A stretch of 10,494 nt of DNA, taken from CALKUP01 sp964492735 (GTDB lineage Bacteria > Patescibacteriota > Patescibacteriia > UBA9570 > XYC2-FULL-38-9). The notes beneath the pieces are model-generated. The model searched no databases and was not told the origin of the DNA. It saw only the letters and a list, made by a program, of their open reading frames with translations. The stretch is taken from contig CAZBLE010000023.1 in assembly GCA_964492735.1 (NCBI GenBank), positions 1-10,494 on the forward strand. The letters are read 5' to 3'. Made by a program: the position numbers and the translations under genes. Shown here piece after piece: positions 7,339-10,494 of the stretch. How positions within the stretch are numbered: the first letter of the stretch is position 1; each line of letters starts with the position of its first letter.

Positions 7339-8109
7339 ATGGATACGCCCAATGAACAAGAGGTAACACAAAGCACAGCGCAAGCTTCAAAAAAAGGGCG
7401 TCTCTTTTTTCTTGTGACAGCACTTGCTGCAGCACTGTTTATTGGCATTGTTACGTTTGTCTATTTATTTTTTGTTGACCAACCAATTAATTCTTCTTTG
7501 GTTGTGACGCCAAAAACAACAGTGACTCCGAGCAGTGATCCATTGGTGTCCATTGTTCCAAAAGTGAGTGAAACAGAAAAAACCAGCAAGGGCGCGCCCG
7601 TTGTATTGCCATCTGATCCAAAACGGGGAGCGAGTTCTCCAAAAGTGACTATTATTGAATTTGGTGATTTTCAATGTGAAAATTGCGCGGCAATGAAAGA
7701 TACAATCACGACTATTTTAAGTGAATACCCGGAAACAGTGCAGCATGTGTGGAAAGATTACCCACTGGCAAATATTCATCAATATGCAGAAATTTCTGCA
7801 ATCGCAGCCCGTTGTGCAGATGAGCAGGATGCGTTTTGGGAATATCATGACGCGCTGCTCAGTAAGCAGTCATCATTTATTACTCAGCCATGGAATACGC
7901 TTGCCAAAGATGCTGGGTTAGATGTGAATACATTTAGCGCATGCGTTGGTGGAGCAACAACCCAGCGGTTGGTGGTACAAAGCTATTTTGTTGGACAGTC
8001 TATTGGTATTACAGAAACGCCAACGTATTTTGTGAATGGTAAGCGATTCGATGGTTCGCAATCTGCTGATACGTTACGGGCCGTTATTAATGAAGAGCTT
8101 AATAAATAA
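7339..8109 (+). CDS. Membrane-anchored DsbA-like thiol-disulfide oxidoreductase
   Basis: This 256-residue protein of the DsbA/Thioredoxin_4 family should make or isomerise disulfides in exported proteins. It has a 20-residue cytoplasmic tail, a membrane helix at about residues 22-46, a linker rich in Ser/Thr/Pro/Lys, and a thioredoxin-fold domain from about residue 93. The strand VTIIEFGDFQ leads into the CxxC active site CENC (Cys113, Cys116), followed by the helical insert and the cis-proline loop ETPTYFVNG. A second pair, Cys159 and Cys202, sits where several anchored DsbA-like proteins have a structural disulfide. The Glu-Asn dipeptide in the active site differs from the common Pro-Tyr or Pro-His, which could alter redox potential. 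It starts 6 bases after the propeller gene, with no Shine-Dalgarno; a TACAAT (7325-7330) 8 bases before the ATG could be a -10. The cysteine-rich exported proteins encoded next to it are likely clients (inference). Confidence 0.88.
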   Translation: MDTPNEQEVTQSTAQASKKGRLFFLVTALAAALFIGIVTFVYLFFVDQPINSSLVVTPKTTVTPSSDPLVSIVPKVSETEKTSKGAPVVLPSDPKRGASSPKVTIIEFGDFQCENCAAMKDTITTILSEYPETVQHVWKDYPLANIHQYAEISAIAARCADEQDAFWEYHDALLSKQSSFITQPWNTLAKDAGLDVNTFSACVGGATTQRLVVQSYFVGQSIGITETPTYFVNGKRFDGSQSADTLRAVINEELNK

Positions 8110-8110
8110 T

Positions 8111-8989
8111 ATGAAGCGAGGATTATTTGCAGTATTCGTAATTGGAATAGGCATAATCATTTTATTTCCAATCAGTGTCTTTGCAGAAACAAATGTTTCA
8201 TTAGAAGTTCCATTTGGCCAAACAGCATCTGTGCTCGGTTTGGCTGATTACCTTGTAAAATTGTATACATTTATTGTCACAAGTATTGGGGTAATCGCAG
8301 CGATTATGATTATGTTTCATGGCGTGCAATGGGCTGCTGCTGCGGGGAATTCTGAAATTATTAGCAAATCAAAAGACGGTATTGTCCATGCTATTATTGG
8401 CGTGGTGCTTGCGTTTAGTTCATTTGCAATCCTTTATACGATCAACCCAGCTCTCACACAATTTACTGATCCGTCATTTCCAGCACCTGGACAACCCGTT
8501 GCAACAGTGAATGGGGTTGCAGCAGCTAGTGGCGGTGTTTGCACAGCGCCAAGCAGTGGTACGTGTGAGCCAACAACGCTTGCAACTGTTTCAAAAGGTT
8601 GTTTTGGTACGCATGTGAATGAAGCGGCTGGTATTTGCAAAGCAGAAACACTTGGTCAAAGTATTCCAAGCGTCACAGATGTATGTACAGACGGTCGTGC
8701 ATTTTCAGTTGGGTTATTTCAGGTCAACATGATCGCAAATGGCTATTTAATTCCTGGGTGTGAAAAAGAAAAAGTCTATAATTACGGACACGGCAGCCCA
8801 GGGCTTGTTGCGGGCCCTAATGGAACAAAGCACTATGACTGCAGTGTGAAAAATGTTGCATTATATGATTCTTGTAGAGCGCAGTTTATTGACCCAGTAA
8901 AAAATGTTGAATTGGCGTGTAGAATTTCTAGCAATGGAGCGCATTGGCACCCATGGAGCACAAATGCAAAATGTAATTATACAGACTAA
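8111..8989 (+). CDS. Fusion: T4SS pilin-like membrane module + lysozyme/lytic transglycosylase-like domain
   Basis: This 292-residue secreted membrane protein starts one base after the DsbA-like gene. Residues 1-25 are a signal peptide ending SVFA. Residues 26-115 form a VirB2/T4SS-pilin-like module: two hydrophobic helices (about 47-71 and 90-112) joined by a polar loop GNSEIISKSKDG. After a Pro/Ala/Gly linker, residues 143-292 resemble a lysozyme/lytic transglycosylase. They contain a candidate catalytic glutamate, Glu179, in ICKAET, then SVGLFQVN (199-206) about 20 residues later, the usual spacing for this fold, and a Trp-rich end (HWHPWST). Ten cysteines lie in this domain, an even number that suggests disulfides. 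With the signal peptide removed, the two-helix module would place the hydrolase outside. It should cut glycan strands where the channel crosses the wall, as VirB1 does. ATG 8111 is preferred over the in-frame ATG 8036, which would bury the signal peptide. Confidence 0.82.
   Translation: MKRGLFAVFVIGIGIIILFPISVFAETNVSLEVPFGQTASVLGLADYLVKLYTFIVTSIGVIAAIMIMFHGVQWAAAAGNSEIISKSKDGIVHAIIGVVLAFSSFAILYTINPALTQFTDPSFPAPGQPVATVNGVAAASGGVCTAPSSGTCEPTTLATVSKGCFGTHVNEAAGICKAETLGQSIPSVTDVCTDGRAFSVGLFQVNMIANGYLIPGCEKEKVYNYGHGSPGLVAGPNGTKHYDCSVKNVALYDSCRAQFIDPVKNVELACRISSNGAHWHPWSTNAKCNYTD
8312..8423 (+). repeat. 112-bp perfect direct repeat, copy 1 (pilin-like module of the lysozyme fusion)
   Basis: This tract is identical base for base to 9669-9780. 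It begins at the codon for Met68 in both genes and covers the end of helix 1, the polar loop and most of helix 2. Homologous DNA on its left side is only about 70% identical by hand count (36 differences in 120 bases), and the right side is about as diverged. Confidence 0.95.
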
Positions 8990-9012
8990 CTAATAGATAC
9001 TGATTCACGCAT

Positions 9013-9462
9013 ATGAATAAAACAACTTTCATTATTGTAGCTGGTGTCATCGTCATTATTTTGTTTGTTGCGGCAGTGTGGTATTTTTTCTCTAATCAAC
9101 AATCGGCAGATTATAAGCCGACGATTGTGAATAATCAATTATCAGTTACAACAAGTAGTCAGAAAGAATTATTAATCGCAAATGTGTATAGTCATGCGAT
9201 TATACAGTATCCAGAAAATGGTGTTGGATTTGCACGTACTAATTTTTATGAAATGAGTTATTATCCAAAAGATGATGGTTTTATTATTACATTACTTGAT
9301 TCAGATGTTGAAAAAGCTCGAAGTACCGCTGAGCAAGATTTTTTGAAATTGCTGAATATTACAGAAAAGCAAGCGTGCACATTAAAGATTAGTATTGGTG
9401 TGCCATATAGTGTGAATAAAGAGTATGCTGGAAAAGATTTGAAGTTTCAGTATTGTCCATAG
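9013..9462 (+). CDS. Small membrane-anchored protein with C-terminal cysteine pair, unknown function
   Basis: This 149-residue protein has a single N-terminal membrane helix at about residues 5-26 with almost nothing before it, a short linker, and an exported domain. The domain has strands (IIQYPENGVGFA, GFIITLLD), a helix carrying STAEQDFLKLLNI, then the segment ITEKQACTLKISIGVPYSV and the end AGKDLKFQYCP. The two cysteines, Cys122 and Cys148, could form one disulfide. The pattern 'FL..LnI....AC.L.i.vgvP..vn.eyaGk' recalls an uncharacterised family that I associate with CPR and related genomes; I know no function. It lies between the two pilin-like hydrolase fusions: 23 bases separate it from the first, and the second begins 6 bases after its stop. 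It may therefore belong to the same exported complex. The start has no Shine-Dalgarno; a GATACT at 8996-9001 is a weak -10 candidate. The stop is TAG, the only one in the window. Confidence 0.78.
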   Translation: MNKTTFIIVAGVIVIILFVAAVWYFFSNQQSADYKPTIVNNQLSVTTSSQKELLIANVYSHAIIQYPENGVGFARTNFYEMSYYPKDDGFIITLLDSDVEKARSTAEQDFLKLLNITEKQACTLKISIGVPYSVNKEYAGKDLKFQYCP

Positions 9463-9467
9463 TCATT

Positions 9468-10394
9468 ATGAAAAAACAGCTATACGTCACTATTTTTTGC
9501 CTTTGTCTGGGCTCATTGTTTTTGCCAAAATTGACCTTTGCTGCAATTAATGTTGGATTGGAAGTCCCTTTTGGTGATACTGCCGCAGTTGCTGGCCTTG
9601 CTGATTACCTTTTAAAACTCTATACATTTATTATTGCGAGTATTGGAATACTTGCTACTGTGATGATCATGTTTCATGGCGTGCAATGGGCTGCTGCTGC
9701 GGGGAATTCTGAAATTATTAGCAAATCAAAAGACGGTATTGTCCATGCTATTATTGGCGTGGTGCTTGCGTTTAGTTCATATGCTATTTTATATACAATT
9801 AATCCAGCATTAGTGCAGTCTTCTGAGCCTGTGCTGCCCGCCCCTCTTGTTCACTCACCTCCACCAAGTTGCCCGCCAGGAGATACTGTTTGTGATGCTG
9901 GGATTAAAAAGTTAACACGAGCTTCAGGTGAGGTTATTCCAATTAAGCGTTGCGATGATTCTGTTATGGTGAATGTCACAGTGTTTGGTATGAAAACAAT
10001 TATCCATAAGGATTTAGTGAAAAGTCTAAAGCAAGTTGAACAGGATTGGCTAAATCATAAACCAGTTGGCGGTCAAGCGTGGTATCCGATTACGCCAGCA
10101 TTGAATAATGGTCGAGGCAGTGAATTAGAAGGATATAATTGTCGTACGGTGAAAGATACAAACGGCAAAGATACGGGAAAATATTCAAATCATTCGTGGG
10201 GGATTGCTATTGATCTCAACCCAAAAACAAATCCGTATTCACCAAACTTAACAACAGATATGCCAGCTGATTTGGTGAATATTTGGAAAGACAACGGTTG
10301 GGGGTGGGGTGGAGATTGGGGTAATTCAAAAGATCCGCAGCATTTTTCAAAAGATCCTAAGGAAGGAGGAGATGGTGTTGCTGACCCACAGTAA
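9468..10394 (+). CDS. Fusion: T4SS pilin-like membrane module + M15-family peptidase domain
   Basis: This 308-residue paralogue of the protein encoded at 8111-8989 shares its first 115 residues' layout, with identical numbering. It has a signal peptide ending TFA (about 1-25), the two-helix VirB2/T4SS-pilin-like module (26-115) and a Pro-rich linker. The C-terminal domain is different: a zinc peptidase of family M15, probably the VanY/CwlK-like D-alanyl-D-alanine carboxypeptidase or L-Ala-D-Glu endopeptidase group. The motif NHSWGIAIDLN gives zinc ligands His242 and Asp249. DPQHF near the end gives Asp289 and the third ligand His292. Four cysteines (135, 142, 162, 225) remain in the mature protein. 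It should cut peptide stems of peptidoglycan outside the membrane, complementing the glycan-cutting paralogue. ATG 9468 is 5 bases after the preceding stop; a TTG at 9453 is less likely. The tail after His292 is short and polar. Confidence 0.83.
   Translation: MKKQLYVTIFCLCLGSLFLPKLTFAAINVGLEVPFGDTAAVAGLADYLLKLYTFIIASIGILATVMIMFHGVQWAAAAGNSEIISKSKDGIVHAIIGVVLAFSSYAILYTINPALVQSSEPVLPAPLVHSPPPSCPPGDTVCDAGIKKLTRASGEVIPIKRCDDSVMVNVTVFGMKTIIHKDLVKSLKQVEQDWLNHKPVGGQAWYPITPALNNGRGSELEGYNCRTVKDTNGKDTGKYSNHSWGIAIDLNPKTNPYSPNLTTDMPADLVNIWKDNGWGWGGDWGNSKDPQHFSKDPKEGGDGVADPQ
9669..9780 (+). repeat. 112-bp perfect direct repeat, copy 2 (pilin-like module of the M15 fusion)
   Basis: This tract is identical to 8312-8423, in the same reading frame and at the same residue numbers (Met68 onward). 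The spacing between repeat starts is 1357 bases. Identity ends abruptly on both sides, within clearly homologous but diverged codons. Confidence 0.95.
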
Positions 10395-10434
10395 ACGTAT
10401 TTAATTTTCGGTCTTCTTTCGGTTTTTGTATTTT

Positions 10435-10465
10435 TCTGTTATACTGTTTTTATACCGTTAACAGA
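10435..10465. promoter_or_regulatory. 7-bp inverted repeat around the -10, possible operator
   Basis: TCTGTTA (10435-10441) and TAACAGA (10459-10465) are perfect reverse complements separated by 17 bases. The left arm overlaps the extended -10 and the right arm lies just after the predicted transcription start, a position where a bound repressor would block initiation. The arms are short, so chance is a real alternative. Confidence 0.25.
10437..10445 (+). promoter_or_regulatory. Extended -10 promoter (TGTTATACT) for the gene starting at 10474
   Basis: TGTTATACT repeats the TGnTATACT form seen at 6046-6054. Initiation about 7 bases downstream would give a leader of about 22 bases before ATG 10474. 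The best -35 at 17-base spacing (TTTCGG, 10417-10422) is a poor match. A second possible -10 (TATACC) lies at 10451-10456. Confidence 0.5.
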
Positions 10466-10473
10466 GAAAAATT

Positions 10474-10494
10474 ATGAAAAAATCAACAACAATT
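10474..10494 (+). CDS. Start of a gene cut off by the window end
   Basis: Seven codons (MKKSTTI) are visible, beginning with two lysines as in a signal peptide or an N-terminal membrane anchor. A weak purine stretch (AGAG, 10463-10466) lies 7 bases before the ATG, the nearest thing to a Shine-Dalgarno site in the window. The extended -10 motif at 10437 makes it likely that this is a real gene start. The function cannot be judged. Confidence 0.5.

Larger units (their letters stand above)
10395..10473. other. Intergenic region, probable operon boundary
   Basis: These 79 AT-rich bases are the longest gene-free stretch in the window. A direct repeat of TTTCGGT is present at about 10406-10425. 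No GC-rich hairpin followed by a T-run was found on the plus strand, so no intrinsic terminator can be claimed. The promoter and inverted repeat at its right side suggest that the next gene has its own transcription start. Confidence 0.6.

Noticed and set aside
2930..7598. GC-rich 11-mer AAGGGCGCGCC present at 2930-2940 and 7588-7598
   Set aside because: Both copies encode Lys-Gly-Ala-Pro in frame within unrelated genes, with no further flanking similarity. Two occurrences in 10 kb are not enough to claim a motif.
8036..8110. Upstream in-frame ATG that would lengthen the lysozyme fusion by 25 residues
   Set aside because: It lies inside the DsbA-like gene and would bury the clear signal peptide that begins at 8111, one base after that gene's stop.
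1281..10394. Possible alternative genetic code (UGA as glycine, as in some CPR lineages), since no gene ends in TGA
   Set aside because: All genes are open and complete under the standard code with no in-frame TGA, glycines use GGN, and eleven stops are too few to conclude from the lack of TGA.
10395..10435. Intrinsic terminator after the M15 fusion
   Set aside because: The T-rich stretches are present, but the repeated TTTCGGT is direct, not inverted, and no stable stem was found.

Overview
The window reads as one long plus-strand operon from a bacterium of the Candidate Phyla Radiation (Patescibacteria, probably Parcubacteria-like). This placement is an inference. It rests on the combination of a PrgI-family protein, a separately encoded TraC-like domain, a VirB4 ATPase, membrane-anchored DsbA-like and TolB-like proteins and T4SS-pilin-like membrane modules, plus very tight gene packing, AT-leaning composition and almost no Shine-Dalgarno sequences. 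No rRNA, tRNA, CRISPR array, transposase or integrase was seen. The standard code fits: every frame is open under it, and the stops are ten TAA and one TAG.

Layout. 1-1281: 3' part of a proline-rich protein of unknown function. 1285-4255: conjugation-like energy core made of PrgI/VirB3-like, TraC-like and VirB4 proteins. VirB4 is interrupted by two 100-N assembly gaps. 4278-8109: four membrane proteins, namely a VirB8/NTF2-like candidate, a low-complexity acidic protein with a C-terminal membrane anchor, a TolB-like beta-propeller and a DsbA-like thiol oxidoreductase. 8111-10394: two paralogous secreted fusions flanking a small anchored protein with two cysteines. Each fusion has a signal peptide and a VirB2/T4SS-pilin-like two-helix module. 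One then carries a lysozyme/lytic-transglycosylase-like domain and the other an M15 zinc-peptidase domain. 10395-10473: the only real intergenic region, holding a promoter for a new gene that runs off the window at 10494.

How the parts may work together (inference). PrgI, TraC-like and VirB4 would form and power an inner-membrane channel. The VirB8-like and other anchored proteins would build the extracytoplasmic scaffold. The DsbA-like enzyme would form disulfides in exported partners, whose cysteines come mostly in even numbers. The two fusions would cut the glycan strands and peptide stems of peptidoglycan where the machine crosses the wall. No VirB7/VirB9/VirB10, VirB11, VirD4, relaxase or clear VirB6 is visible, so this resembles the minimal Gram-positive type of T4SS more than a complete Agrobacterium-type system.

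The strongest observations are the pair of pilin-module/peptidoglycan-hydrolase fusions and the 112-bp perfectly identical tract they share inside otherwise diverged homologous DNA, which looks like gene conversion. Next are an extended -10 promoter placed to give a leaderless transcript at 6061, and the lack of Shine-Dalgarno sites with T before the ATG in ten of eleven starts.
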